A stretch of 64,000 nt of DNA from Saccharothrix deserti (GCF_009769385.1 NZ_VKAB01000012.1:347809-411808); one strand, 5' to 3'; counted from the stretch's first letter, positions 8,835 through 18,049 are shown. The notes: generated by a model not told the origin, from the letters alone. Program-made: numbers and translations.

Positions 8835-10040
8835 ATGGCCTGGACAGAGCAGATCGGCCCGCACTCGTGGCGAGTCCGCTACCCCACCGGAGACGGACAC
8901 ACCGCCTCCATCTCAGGATTCACCACCAAACAAGCCGCCGACAACTACGCCAACGACATCGAGAGCGACCAGCGCCGCAACACCTGGCTCGACCCGAACC
9001 GCGGCAAGATCACCGTCGCCGAGTGGGCCGCCACCTGGTTCGCCGCACTGGATCTCGACCCGCGCACCATCGACAACTACCGCAGCATCCTGCGCTGCCA
9101 CATCCTCATCCGGTGGGGCGGCACACCACTCGCCGCCATCACCGCGCTCGGCGTCACCAAATGGATCAACAACCTCCACCGGCTCGGCTACGCACCCACC
9201 GCCGTCGCCAGCATCGTGAAACTGCTGTCGATGATGCTCACCGACGCCGCCGACGAACACCTCATCCCCGACAACCTCATCCGCAGACGACGCCGCCGCG
9301 GACGCCGCGCCCGTCGCATCGAACGCGAAAAGACCTGGGCCACCCCAGAAGAAGTCCTCCGGATCGCCAACCAAGCCACCCAGCTCGACGGCGAAGGCGC
9401 CGGACTACTCATCATCACCGCCGCCTGGACCGGCTGCCGCTGGGGCGAACTCACCGGACTACACCGCGACAACCTCGACCTCGACGCCGGCACGCTCACC
9501 ATCGACCCGCTCATCGGCGCTCTACACGAAAGCACCCACGAACGGTGGCTCGGCCCGCCCAAGACCGCCGCTTCCGCCCGCACCATCACGCTGCCGCCGT
9601 TCCTCGTCGGCCTGCTGCGCTCCTACCTGCAACGGCACACCGTCGACTATGTGTTCACCACGCAGAGCGGAACCTGGCTGTGGCGCAGCACCTTCATCCG
9701 CCGCGTGCTCGGCCCGGCCGTCAACGGCAACCGTGACCACCCAGGCGCCCGCGTCCACACTCAGCCCATCCGGCCAGGACTGACATTCCACGGACTACGG
9801 CACAGCCACAAGACCTGGCTCATCGCCGGCGGCGCCCCCGAAATCGCCCAAGCCCGCCGACTCGGACACCACCTGCACAACCGCGTCGTCGAGGTCTACT
9901 CCCACGTCGCACCCGAAGTCGAACAGCGGCTTCTCAACGACCTTCAACGCCAATGGACCACCGCATCGGTCATTGTTCGAATGCACCCCATCGCACCGGA
10001 ACCCGTACGACGTCGACTCATCGGAACCGCTGCGGCATAA
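8835..10040 (+). CDS. tyrosine recombinase (phage-type integrase), 401 aa
   Basis: Site-specific recombinase of the lambda integrase class. The N terminus (MAWTEQIGPHSWRVRYPTGD) is an AP2-like arm-binding domain, followed by a core-binding domain (WAATWFAALDLDPRTIDNYR) and the catalytic domain with Arg in TGCRWGELTGL, the H-x-x-R box in FHGLRHSHKTWL, His in LGHHLHNRVV and the nucleophilic Tyr in VEVYSHV. All catalytic residues are present, so it should be active. ATG 8835 is the natural start; the frame is open far upstream but without protein-like sequence. The gene ends 206 bp from the 3' end of tRNA-Ala, the usual layout for an element inserted in a tRNA gene. Confidence 0.9.
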   Translation: MAWTEQIGPHSWRVRYPTGDGHTASISGFTTKQAADNYANDIESDQRRNTWLDPNRGKITVAEWAATWFAALDLDPRTIDNYRSILRCHILIRWGGTPLAAITALGVTKWINNLHRLGYAPTAVASIVKLLSMMLTDAADEHLIPDNLIRRRRRRGRRARRIEREKTWATPEEVLRIANQATQLDGEGAGLLIITAAWTGCRWGELTGLHRDNLDLDAGTLTIDPLIGALHESTHERWLGPPKTAASARTITLPPFLVGLLRSYLQRHTVDYVFTTQSGTWLWRSTFIRRVLGPAVNGNRDHPGARVHTQPIRPGLTFHGLRHSHKTWLIAGGAPEIAQARRLGHHLHNRVVEVYSHVAPEVEQRLLNDLQRQWTTASVIVRMHPIAPEPVRRRLIGTAAA

Positions 10041-10195
10041 AGAATTCACTGCCCCTCACACCGTTGGCATGAGGGACACCGCAACCACCGAGGCCACACC
10101 ACCGCGAGACGATCATGCTGGAGAAACGTCCTCCAACTCTCCTCCACAGGGTCAACGCGCCCGCGATAGGAGGCGATCAAGACCAGAACACAAAG

Positions 10196-10235
10196 AACCC
10201 GCCTGACCAGCGGAAACCGCTCGATCAGACGGGCT
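10196..10235. terminator. imperfect hairpin after integrase
   Basis: AACCCGCCTGACCAGCGG pairs with CCGCTCGATCAGACGGGCT across an AAA loop, with a few mismatches. It lies between the integrase and tRNA-Ala and could terminate either transcript. Confidence 0.4.
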
Positions 10236-10246
10236 CTAGGAAAGAG

Positions 10247-10319
10247 TGGAGCTGAGGGGACTCGAACCCCTGACCCTCACACTGCCAGTGTGATGCGCTA
10301 CCAGCTGCGCCACAGCCCC
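10247..10319 (-). tRNA. tRNA-Ala(GGC)
   Basis: The minus strand folds as a 73-nt tRNA: acceptor GGGGCTG pairing with CAGCTCC (one G-U), D arm with AGCTGGTAGC, anticodon loop CTGGCAG giving anticodon GGC, and T loop TTCGAGT in GGGGTTCGAGTCCCC. CCA is not encoded. Its 3' end faces the integrase, so it is the probable attachment target of the accessory region to the left. Confidence 0.95.
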
Positions 10320-10459
10320 TTGCCTGCACGTTTCCCGGCGGTTGGGGCCGCCGTTCTCGTGTGGCAATACCGTACAACACGGCCCCGTCGTGAACGAAAT
10401 CGGGGGGTCCCGCAACGGCATCCGGGCTGCTGGGCGGGGGTGCGGCGGTGTGCGACCGG

Positions 10460-11218
10460 CTACTTGACCAGGTTGGTCAACCAGTCCTGGTCGTCCCAGT
10501 CCACGATCTGGCCGTCCTTCATCACGGTGGGCGTGCCGCCGAAGTTCCCGGTCGCCTTCACGGCGTCCAGCTCGGCCTGCGCGTCCTTCTCGTGCGCACC
10601 GCTGTCCACGCACTGCTTGAACGTCTCACCGGTGATCCCGAGGTCCGTCCCCAGCTTCACCAACTCCTCCTTGGTGTACCCGGGACCGCCCTCCTCGGGC
10701 TGCTCGGCGAACAGCGTCTCGTGGTACTCCCAGAACTTGTTCTCGTCCGCCGCGCACAACGCCGCGTTGGCCGAGTCCCGCGAGTAGCCCTCCGGGTCGG
10801 AGTACTTGATCAGGAACGGCAGGGCGTGGTACCTGACCTTGAGGGTGCCCGCCTCGATCTCCTGCTTGATCTGGCCGCCGTAGACCTTCTTGAAGTTGCC
10901 GCACGCGGGGCAGAGGAAGTCTTCGTAGAGGTCGATGGTGGCCTTCGCGCTGTCCTTGCCCACCACGACCACACCGCCCTCGCGGACGATCGGCGCGGAC
11001 ACACCGGTGATCCCCTGCGGCACGGCCAGCGTGTTGTCCTCCGCGCTGGACCTGGTCCAGATGACCCCGCCGATCACGACGACCGCGAGCACGACGACGA
11101 CCACGACGCCGATGATGACCTTGGTCCGGTCGCTCGACGTCCCCCGCGCCGCGACCACCGCCTTGGTCGCCCGCTGCTGCTGCTTCTTCTTCCGAGCGTT
11201 GCGCTCCGCGCCACCCAC
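10460..11218 (-). CDS. DsbA-family thiol oxidoreductase, membrane anchored, 252 aa
   Basis: Thioredoxin-fold protein of the DsbA/Thioredoxin_4 type, expected outside the membrane to form or rearrange disulfides. Residues 1-33 are Lys/Arg/Gln rich and cytoplasmic, residues 34-54 form one hydrophobic anchor (IIGVVVVVVLAVVVIGGVIW), and the active site CPAC is at about 102-105 in LYEDFLCPACGNFKKV. The cis-Pro loop is GGTPTVM near the C terminus. GTG 11218 is chosen because GGGAGG stands eight bases upstream. Its 3' end is 140 bp from tRNA-Ala. Substrates are not known from sequence. Confidence 0.9.
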   Translation of the reverse strand: MGGAERNARKKKQQQRATKAVVAARGTSSDRTKVIIGVVVVVVLAVVVIGGVIWTRSSAEDNTLAVPQGITGVSAPIVREGGVVVVGKDSAKATIDLYEDFLCPACGNFKKVYGGQIKQEIEAGTLKVRYHALPFLIKYSDPEGYSRDSANAALCAADENKFWEYHETLFAEQPEEGGPGYTKEELVKLGTDLGITGETFKQCVDSGAHEKDAQAELDAVKATGNFGGTPTVMKDGQIVDWDDQDWLTNLVK

Positions 11219-11285
11219 AGCTCTGTCCTCCCGGTGAAAACCCGCCCCGCAGGCTACCGAGCGATGCTGAGTGGAACCTGAGTGC

Positions 11286-12593
11286 TCACGCGTCCGGCTG
11301 ACGCGGCCGTCCCGAGATGCGCTCACCGACGGGCACCTCGGGCCCCTCGTCCAGGCAACCGGACTCACCGGCCACCTCCGACGCGACGTGCGTCTCCTCC
11401 GCACGCGGCAGGGTCTCGGGCGCGAAGAGCCAGAACACCAACGCCACCACGGCCATCGCACCCGTCAGGGTGAACGCGGCCTGGTAGGAGAACTGGTCCA
11501 CCAGCACACCGGCGAGCAGCGGCCCGATGATGGCGCCGCAGTCGGTGACCATCTGGAACGCGGCCAGCACCGGCCCGCCCTTGGCCTTGGCGCCGATCAC
11601 GTCGGCCACGACGGCGTTCTGCGGCGGGTTGAGCAGACCGGCGCCGATGCCCGCGACCAGCGAGGCCGCCATGAGCGTCGGCACGTTGCCGCTGAACCCG
11701 AGCCACACCGTGCCGATCGCGGACACCGCGAGCCCGGCGATCGCTATCGGCTTGCGGCCGATGCTGTCGGACAGCTTGCCGGAGATCATCAGCACGGCGG
11801 CGTTGCCCGCCGCGAACACCGACAGCGAGATGCCCGCGATGGCGGGCGTGCTCCGCAGCGCCTCCACCACGAACAGCGGCACCAACGAGATCCGGATGCC
11901 GAACACCGCCCAGCCGTTGGCGAACCCGGAGGCCAACGCCGCCCGGTACGCCGACCGCCGCACGGCCGCGCCCACCGACATCGACACCTGCTCGGTCGAG
12001 TTGTCCAGGGCGGCGAGCGTGGACCGCCGCAGGAACCACCAGACGAAGAACGCGGCCACCACCAGCGCCGCCGAGTACGTGACGAACGGCACCTGGATGG
12101 AGATCTCCACGAGCGCCGCGCCGACGATCGGGCCGCCGATGTTGCCGAGCAGGAACCCGGTCGCCCACAGCCCGGACGCCCGGCCGCGCATGGGCGCCGG
12201 CGTGATCCGGATCAGCAGCCCGACGGCGGCCACGGTGAACATGGTCGAGCCGATGCCCGCGAACGACCGGAACACGATGAGCTGCCAGTAGGCGGTGGCG
12301 AAGCCGCACGCGCCGGTGCCGACCGCGACGATGAGGATGCCGACGATGTAGACCCACGTCTCGCCGAACCGGTTCACCAGCCGTCCGCTCATCGGCGCGA
12401 ACAGGAGCCTGACCAGGGCGAACGAGCTGACCACGGCGGACACGGCGAACGTGCCGACGTCGAAGCTCTTGGCGTAGGCGGGCAGGACGGGCGCGACTAT
12501 GCCGAAGCCGAGGGCGATGATGAAGCTCGCCACGACGAGGACCCACACCTCGCCGGGTAGCCGGGGTTTGGACTGCACGTCGGTCCCCAGCAC
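11286..12593 (-). CDS. MFS transporter, 435 aa
   Basis: Major facilitator with about 12 hydrophobic helices. The A-motif-like loop between TM2 and TM3 reads GRLVNRFGETWVYIVG, and a second copy SGKLSDSIGRKPIAIAG lies between TM8 and TM9. Motif C-like GLWATGFLLGNIGGPIVGAA in TM5 suggests a proton-driven exporter of the drug:H+ antiporter group. The C-terminal 40 residues are hydrophilic. Start is GTG 12593 with GGAAGGGG upstream. Substrate cannot be told from sequence. It is transcribed in the same direction as the DsbA-like gene, with 67 bp between them. Confidence 0.88.
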   Translation of the reverse strand: MLGTDVQSKPRLPGEVWVLVVASFIIALGFGIVAPVLPAYAKSFDVGTFAVSAVVSSFALVRLLFAPMSGRLVNRFGETWVYIVGILIVAVGTGACGFATAYWQLIVFRSFAGIGSTMFTVAAVGLLIRITPAPMRGRASGLWATGFLLGNIGGPIVGAALVEISIQVPFVTYSAALVVAAFFVWWFLRRSTLAALDNSTEQVSMSVGAAVRRSAYRAALASGFANGWAVFGIRISLVPLFVVEALRSTPAIAGISLSVFAAGNAAVLMISGKLSDSIGRKPIAIAGLAVSAIGTVWLGFSGNVPTLMAASLVAGIGAGLLNPPQNAVVADVIGAKAKGGPVLAAFQMVTDCGAIIGPLLAGVLVDQFSYQAAFTLTGAMAVVALVFWLFAPETLPRAEETHVASEVAGESGCLDEGPEVPVGERISGRPRQPDA

Positions 12594-12654
12594 TGTGCGC
12601 CCCTTCCGATCACCGTTAGCTGTGCTAAGGATATGGGGTGCGGCAACTGTTTAC

Positions 12655-13488
12655 TCAATCGAGCAGCTCGTCGACTCTCCGCGCATAGGCCGTCACCGGG
12701 TAGCAGACGTCGAAGCCGCAGGCCTCCACGAACCGCTCACCGCCGCCACCCTCGGCGACGTGCGAGGCCACCAGCAACGCCCCGGCCTCGTGCAACGCCG
12801 CCACCACGCCGCCGACCAGAGCGCTACCGAGCCCTCGACGACGACGCGCCGGCCGCACGACCGCGTGCTCGACCAGGCCGACCCCGCGCTCACCGAACCC
12901 GGACGCGAACCCACCGAGGCGGTCGCCCTCGGCGGAGCCGGCAATACCGTCGTCCACCACGACGAACACGCACCGCGGGTCGTCCAGCCGCTGCCCGAGG
13001 TGCCGCAGCAGCCGCGTCCCGCCCAACCCCAGGTCGTCGGCCAGCAGTTCGGCGATGCCTTCGAGGTCCGTGTCCCGCGCCGGTCGCACGAGCGGCGACA
13101 GCCGCACCTCACCCCGGTGCACCACGGCCAACGACTCCTCCACCGCGTGCCACCCGGTGTCGTCGGCGATGCCCTCGATCTCGGCCACCGTGGTCGGTGA
13201 CGCGTACAGCACCGCCTCGGCCCGGCCGACGTCGGCGAACGTCTGCTCCAACCGCATCAACGTGCCCGCGACCTCGGCCGACGACCCGTACACCGCGCAC
13301 GCGTGGTTGCCGCCGGGCAGCGGGTTGTCCCGGTTCACCACGACCTGGGCCACCCCGACCCGGCCGACCTTGCCGTACCGGACGGCGCCGGACGCCAGCC
13401 GGGCGGCCTCCACCAGCCCGGCCAGCTCACGGGCCCGGTACGGGTCGAGCAGTTCGGGATCGTCCGGGTCGCGCAGCGGGTCAACCAC
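12655..13488 (-). CDS. GNAT family N-acetyltransferase, 277 aa
   Basis: The C-terminal half has the acetyl-CoA binding signature, RPARRRRGLGSALVGGVVAA (motif A, Q/R-x-x-G-x-G/A), following the beta-strand VGLVEHAVV. The N-terminal half (about 130 residues) is unlike a GNAT fold at first sight and may be a degenerate second GNAT domain. GTG 13488 follows the glycosyltransferase stop by four bases, so the two genes form an operon. The acceptor substrate is unknown. Confidence 0.8.
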   Translation of the reverse strand: MVDPLRDPDDPELLDPYRARELAGLVEAARLASGAVRYGKVGRVGVAQVVVNRDNPLPGGNHACAVYGSSAEVAGTLMRLEQTFADVGRAEAVLYASPTTVAEIEGIADDTGWHAVEESLAVVHRGEVRLSPLVRPARDTDLEGIAELLADDLGLGGTRLLRHLGQRLDDPRCVFVVVDDGIAGSAEGDRLGGFASGFGERGVGLVEHAVVRPARRRRGLGSALVGGVVAALHEAGALLVASHVAEGGGGERFVEACGFDVCYPVTAYARRVDELLD

Positions 13489-13492
13489 GACG

Positions 13493-14593
13493 TCAGCCTC
13501 GCACGTCCCGGCCCTTCCACTTCGTGGTGCCGTGCAGCGCCTGCCACGCCGCCTCCAGCGACATCGCCCCGAACGTGGCGTGGGCCAGCGGCGCGAGCAC
13601 GGCGGCCGACTGCGGCTGCCGGGTGCGCCGCAGGAACACCCACTCGGCCACCGACTGGCCCAGCCACGCCAGCATCCCGAGCTTCGACCCGCGCAACGCC
13701 GTCACCACCGGCACGACCCCGTACGCGATGTGCGCGAGCCCGGTCGACCCCAACGAGAGGAACGCGCTGGCCGGCCCGTTCGCATACATGGACGTGCCGG
13801 CGACCATGCTCTTGCGCATCGACGCCCACGTGTCGCCGAACGTGTCCAGCCCCGACGTGGTCAGCGAGTCCGACCCGTCCACGAACCGCGTCCGGCCGCC
13901 GGTGTCGCGGACCAGGGTGGCGAAGCCGACGTCGTCCGCGCGCGATCCGGCGATCGCGGCCCAGCCGCCCGCCCGCTCGTACGCCGCACGGCTGACCAGG
14001 ATGCAGTGGCCGACGGCCAACGCCATGCCGCGCCGCCCGTCGACGGTCGTCGTCTCGAACAGCAGCTGGTTCACCGGCGGCAGCAGCAGCCACCACCCGG
14101 CGCTCGGCCGGCTCGCCCGCCCGGAGGTGGACACCAGGTCGACCTCGTGCCGGCGCGCGCCCGCGAGCAGCCTGCCGACCAGGTCGGGCGCGGCCTCGGT
14201 GTCGGCGTCCATGAACAGCAGCCAGTCGGTGTCCACGTCGGCGCTGCCCACGTGCAGCGCGTGCACCTTGCCCGCCCAGCCGGACGGCGGCCCGGAACTG
14301 CTGACCAGCCGCACCCTCGGGTCCTCCTCCGCGTGCCGCCGCACGATCTCGGCGGTGCGGTCGGTCGACGCGTCGTCCACCACCACGATCCGCAGGCCCG
14401 CGTAGTCCTGCTTGCGCAGGCCGGCGAGGCAGCGGTCGATGGCACGTTCCTCGTCACGCGCGGGCACGACGACCGTGACGGGACCGGCGTCGACCGGTGT
14501 CGTGGGCAGCCGCTTGACCTCTTGCCAGACCTTGATCGTCACGGCCGCGCGGGCCAAGGCCACCGCCGCGCCGAGGACACCCCGAATCCCCAT
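13493..14593 (-). CDS. glycosyltransferase family 2, 366 aa
   Basis: GT-A fold transferase with an N-terminal hydrophobic segment (GVLGAAVALARAAVTI), the nucleotide-sugar binding start VTVVVPARDEERAIDRCLAG, VVVDDASTDRTAEI, and the metal-binding DxD motif in WLLFMDADTEAAP. Late motif ADDVGFATLVRDTGG supplies the likely catalytic Asp. C-terminal hydrophobic stretches around GLAHIAYGVVPVV suggest membrane association. It resembles enzymes acting on lipid-linked acceptors such as carotenoids or polyprenols; that is inference. ATG 14593 is used; it is divergent from hrpB with only 20 bp between, so both transcripts probably have very short leaders. Confidence 0.85.
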   Translation of the reverse strand: MGIRGVLGAAVALARAAVTIKVWQEVKRLPTTPVDAGPVTVVVPARDEERAIDRCLAGLRKQDYAGLRIVVVDDASTDRTAEIVRRHAEEDPRVRLVSSSGPPSGWAGKVHALHVGSADVDTDWLLFMDADTEAAPDLVGRLLAGARRHEVDLVSTSGRASRPSAGWWLLLPPVNQLLFETTTVDGRRGMALAVGHCILVSRAAYERAGGWAAIAGSRADDVGFATLVRDTGGRTRFVDGSDSLTTSGLDTFGDTWASMRKSMVAGTSMYANGPASAFLSLGSTGLAHIAYGVVPVVTALRGSKLGMLAWLGQSVAEWVFLRRTRQPQSAAVLAPLAHATFGAMSLEAAWQALHGTTKWKGRDVRG

Positions 14594-14613
14594 GGGTCCA
14601 CAATGGCACAACC

Positions 14614-16956
14614 ATGGGGGAACACTGGCTCAGCGTGGACCTGCCGGACCTGCCGATCCGCCCGCTGCTCGGCGAGATCGCGGGCACGCTGACCGCGCAC
14701 GGTTCGGCGGTCCTGGTCGCGCCGCCGGGCACGGGCAAGACGACGTTGGTGCCGTTGGCGCTGGACGGTCGCGTGGTCGTGGCCGAGCCGCGCCGGCTCG
14801 CCGCCCGTGCCGCCGCCGCGCGGATGGCGAGCCTGCTCGGCGAACCGGTCGGCCAGACCGTGGGCTACTCGGTGCGCGGCGACCGGAAGACGTCGAAGAA
14901 CACCCGGATCGAGGTGGTCACCTCCGGTCTGCTGGTGCGGCGGTTGCAGCACGACCCGGAGCTGGCGGGCGTCGGCACGGTGCTGCTGGACGAGTGCCAC
15001 GAGCGGCACCTGGACGCGGACCTGCTGCTGGCGCTGCTGCTCGACGCTCGCGCCGGGCTGCGGCCGGACCTCCGGCTGCTGGCCACGTCCGCGACCGTCG
15101 CGGCGGACCGGTTGGCGCAGCTCCTCGGTGACGCCCCGGTGATCCGGGTGGAGGCGCGGACGTTCCCGGTGGACCTCGTGCACACCCCGCCGGCACGCGG
15201 TGAGCGGATCGAGACCACCGTCGCCCGCGCGATCCGCCAGGCCTTGTCCGAAGTGGACGGTGATGTGCTGGCGTTCCTGCCGGGCGTGGCGGAGATCCGC
15301 CGGTGCGCGGCGCTGCTCGGCAACGACGTGGACGTGCTGCCGCTGCACGGTCGCCTCACGACGAGCGCACAGGACGACGCGTTGCGCGCCGGTTCACGTC
15401 GCCGGGTCGTCCTGGCCACCGCGATCGCCGAGTCGAGCCTGACCGTGCCGGGTGTGCGGGCGGTGGTGGACTCCGGGTTGTCGCGCGTGCCCAGGGTCGA
15501 CCACCGGCGCGGGCTGTCCGGGCTCGCGACCGTGCGGGTCAGCGCGGCGGTCGCCGACCAGCGCGCGGGCCGGGCCGGACGCGAGGCGCCGGGCCGGGTC
15601 TACCGGTGCTGGCCCGCGCACGAGCACAGCACGTTGCCGCGCTACCCCGAGCCGGAGATCCGCACCGCCGACCTGACCCGGTTGGCGTTGGAGCTGGCGT
15701 GCTGGGGCGTGCCGGACGGCGAGGGTCTGGGCTGGTGGGACGCGCCGCCGCCGGGCGCGTTGGACGCGGGCCGGTCGGTGCTGCGGGCGTTGGGCGCGTT
15801 GGACGACAGCGGTGCGACCGACCGTGGCCGCCGGATGGCCGACCTCGGCCTGCACCCCCGGTTGGCGCGGGCGTTGCTGGACGGTGCAGCGGCCGTGGGC
15901 GCGCGTAAGGCCGCTTCGGTGGTGGCGTTGCTGGACGACGACCGGGCCAACTCGGGGGTCGAGTTGGCGATCCGTGACGCCGACCCGCGCGAGGTGCGCC
16001 GCCTGGCCGCGATGGTGCAGGGCTCGGGTGACGGCGACCCGGCGTTGGTGGTCGCCCTCGCCTACCCCGAGCGGTTGGCGCGCAGGCGTTCTCCGGGTTC
16101 GCCGGTGTACCTGATGGCCGGTGGCACGGCGGTGGAGCTGCCGCCGGGCAGCGGGTTGGCCGACGCCGAGTGGCTCGCGGTGGCGGTAGCCGACCGGGAG
16201 GCGGGTCGCGCGCACGGCCGGATCAGGTTGGCCGCGCGGGCGGACGAGGAGCTGGCGGTGACGGCCGCTTCGTCCCTGTTGGCTTCTGAAGACGATGTGC
16301 GGTGGGACGGTGACGTGGTGGCGAACCGGCTGCGCAAGCTGGGCGCGATCACGTTGTCCAGCAAGCCGTTGCACGACCGCGAGGCGATCCGGCGTGCGCT
16401 GCTGGAGGGCTTGCGCACGGAGGGCGTGGGGCTGCTGCGGTGGGACGCGGACGGGTTGCGCACGCGTGAGCGGATGGCGTTCCTGCACCGGGTGATCGGC
16501 GATCCGTGGCCTTCGGTGGACGACGAGGCGCTGCTGGCCGTGGTGGACGTCGGTGACGCGCGGCGGAAGGCGGACCTGGCGCGGATCAGCGGTGAGCAGG
16601 TCGTGCGGCGGTTGCTGCCGTGGCCGGCGGCGGTGCGGTTCGACGAGCTGGCGCCGGACCGGCTGGAAGTGCCTTCGGGTTCACGCATCCGGGTGGACTA
16701 CTCGGCGGCCGAACCGGTGCTGCCGGTGAAGGTGCAGGAGGTGTTCGGCTGGACGGAGACGCCCCGGCTGGCGGACGGACGGGTGCCGATCGTCCTGCAC
16801 CTGCTCTCCCCCGCCGGTCGGCCGACCGCCGTGACCGGCGACCTGGCGTCGTTCTGGCGGACCGGATATCCGCAGGTCAGAGCCGAACTACGAGGCCGCT
16901 ACCCGAAGCACCGCTGGCCGGAGGACCCGATGACCGCACGCCCGGCGCGCCGATAA
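14614..16956 (+). CDS. hrpB: ATP-dependent helicase HrpB, 780 aa
   Basis: DEAH/DExH-type superfamily 2 helicase. Motif I is APPGTGKTT at residues 36-44, motif II DECHERH at about 126-132, motif III SATV, and motif VI QRAGRAGREAPGRVYR. The C-terminal third contains the HrpB-specific region ending SFWRTGYPQVRAELRGRYPK, close to the usual family ending. Length is slightly below the E. coli protein. ATG 14614 is almost at the expected transcript start. HrpB in Gram-negative bacteria is a putative RNA helicase of unclear role; actinobacterial copies are common. Confidence 0.93.
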   Translation: MGEHWLSVDLPDLPIRPLLGEIAGTLTAHGSAVLVAPPGTGKTTLVPLALDGRVVVAEPRRLAARAAAARMASLLGEPVGQTVGYSVRGDRKTSKNTRIEVVTSGLLVRRLQHDPELAGVGTVLLDECHERHLDADLLLALLLDARAGLRPDLRLLATSATVAADRLAQLLGDAPVIRVEARTFPVDLVHTPPARGERIETTVARAIRQALSEVDGDVLAFLPGVAEIRRCAALLGNDVDVLPLHGRLTTSAQDDALRAGSRRRVVLATAIAESSLTVPGVRAVVDSGLSRVPRVDHRRGLSGLATVRVSAAVADQRAGRAGREAPGRVYRCWPAHEHSTLPRYPEPEIRTADLTRLALELACWGVPDGEGLGWWDAPPPGALDAGRSVLRALGALDDSGATDRGRRMADLGLHPRLARALLDGAAAVGARKAASVVALLDDDRANSGVELAIRDADPREVRRLAAMVQGSGDGDPALVVALAYPERLARRRSPGSPVYLMAGGTAVELPPGSGLADAEWLAVAVADREAGRAHGRIRLAARADEELAVTAASSLLASEDDVRWDGDVVANRLRKLGAITLSSKPLHDREAIRRALLEGLRTEGVGLLRWDADGLRTRERMAFLHRVIGDPWPSVDDEALLAVVDVGDARRKADLARISGEQVVRRLLPWPAAVRFDELAPDRLEVPSGSRIRVDYSAAEPVLPVKVQEVFGWTETPRLADGRVPIVLHLLSPAGRPTAVTGDLASFWRTGYPQVRAELRGRYPKHRWPEDPMTARPARR

Positions 16957-16962
16957 CCAGCC

Positions 16963-17003
16963 ACTTGACGGCACGCGTCAAGTACTTGACGATAGCCGTC
17001 AAG
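16963..17003. promoter_or_regulatory. tandem palindromic operator, two copies
   Basis: ACTTGACG-n5-CGTCAAGT at 16963-16983 is a perfect 8-bp inverted repeat. A second copy at 16985-17003 has 7-bp perfect arms (CTTGACG-n5-CGTCAAG). The copies repeat with a 21-bp period, two helical turns. The right arm of copy two merges into the AAGGAGG ribosome binding site of the next gene, so a bound repressor would cover it. The downstream HTH protein is the obvious candidate ligand. Confidence 0.7.
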
Positions 17004-17015
17004 GAGGTGTTCGCG

Positions 17016-17441
17016 TTGCTCGCAGAACAGATCGCCACGATCATCCGCACCCGGCTGCTCGACCCGTTGGAGATCCTTTTCGACGACGTCGGCGACCTGC
17101 CGTCGCGTGCCGAGGTGGTGGCCCGGCAGATGGCCGAGACCATGCAGGGGGACGACGACTCGGCCGCCGTGCACGCCATCGCACGGCTCATCGGCGCGCT
17201 CTACCCCGGTGACGCGCCGTTCGACCCACCCGCCGACTGGTGGCGGACGCCGCTCGGCCAGGTCGTGGCGCGCCGGATGGGACACCCGGCGGCACAGGCG
17301 GTGTCGTACTCGGTGGCCGGCGCGATGCTCGGCGTCACCAAACAGGGCGTCCACGACCTCGTGCGGCGCGGGAAGTTGGAGCGGAACTCGGACGGCGGCG
17401 GCGTGACCGTCGCCTCGGTGAGGGAGAGGTTGACATCGTGA
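17016..17441 (+). CDS. DNA-binding protein with C-terminal HTH, 141 aa
   Basis: Residues 1-95 are helical and acidic (LAEQIATIIRTRLLDPLEIL, AEVVARQMAETMQGDDDSAA). The last 45 residues, VSYSVAGAMLGVTKQGVHDL then VRRGKLERNSDGGGVTVASV, form a helix-turn-helix of the kind that reads GVTKQGVHDLVRRGKL as turn plus recognition helix. TTG 17016 is selected because AAGGAGG ends nine bases before it; GTG 17007 would overlap that site. Its stop overlaps the GTG of the hydrolase gene (GTGA), implying translational coupling. It probably binds the double palindrome directly upstream, controlling its own operon. Confidence 0.72.
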   Translation: MLAEQIATIIRTRLLDPLEILFDDVGDLPSRAEVVARQMAETMQGDDDSAAVHAIARLIGALYPGDAPFDPPADWWRTPLGQVVARRMGHPAAQAVSYSVAGAMLGVTKQGVHDLVRRGKLERNSDGGGVTVASVRERLTS

Positions 17442-18049
17442 GGGTTCTGGCACTGCACGGTGCCGGCGGTTCGCCGGCGGACTGGGAGCCGATCGTGACG
17501 GCATTGGAAGGCGTGCACGAGATCGTGCCGCTGCCGTTGGACGGTCCGTGGGAGTGGGAGTCGGTCCTCGACCGGATCGAGCCGCACGCGACCGACAACC
17601 CGGCCGTGATGGGCATGTCGCTGGGCGGGATGGTCGCCGCCCTGTGGGGCAGGCGCCACCCCGAGTGCCCGGCGGTGATCGACATCGACGGCCTCGGCGT
17701 GCCGACCCAGCCGCAGCGCTACCCGGACCCGGCATCGGTGGCCGACGAGATCGACGCCCTGCGCGAGCTCTTCCGGGGCTACGGCCAGCCGGAGCTGCAA
17801 CAGGCCATCGAGTCCCTCGACTGCTTCGAGGTCTTCCACGAACTCCGCTGCCCCGTGCTGCTGGCCGTCGCGACCAAGCCGATGCCGGGCCAACCCCTGT
17901 TCGAGCCGTACCAACGCGGCCTGGCCCGCGACCTGGCGACGTTGCCGCCCAACATCGAGGTGGTCCGCGTGGACGCGTCCCACTCCGTCGTCTCCGACGA
18001 CCCCGCCCTGGTGGCCGCCCTGGTGAAGGGCTACCTGGACGGCCGCTAG
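17438..18049 (+). CDS. alpha/beta-hydrolase, 203 aa
   Basis: Small alpha/beta-hydrolase fold enzyme. The oxyanion-hole strand VRVLALHGAGGSPADWEPI opens the protein, the nucleophile elbow is GMSLGGM with Ser near residue 60, and the catalytic His lies in VRVDASHSVVSDDP near the C terminus; an Asp in the AVATKPMP-flanking region or DIDGLG completes the triad. Length is at the short end, with a reduced cap. GTG 17438 overlaps the stop of the HTH gene by four bases. The natural substrate is unknown; coupling to a regulator suggests inducible use. Confidence 0.85.
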   Translation: MRVLALHGAGGSPADWEPIVTALEGVHEIVPLPLDGPWEWESVLDRIEPHATDNPAVMGMSLGGMVAALWGRRHPECPAVIDIDGLGVPTQPQRYPDPASVADEIDALRELFRGYGQPELQQAIESLDCFEVFHELRCPVLLAVATKPMPGQPLFEPYQRGLARDLATLPPNIEVVRVDASHSVVSDDPALVAALVKGYLDGR

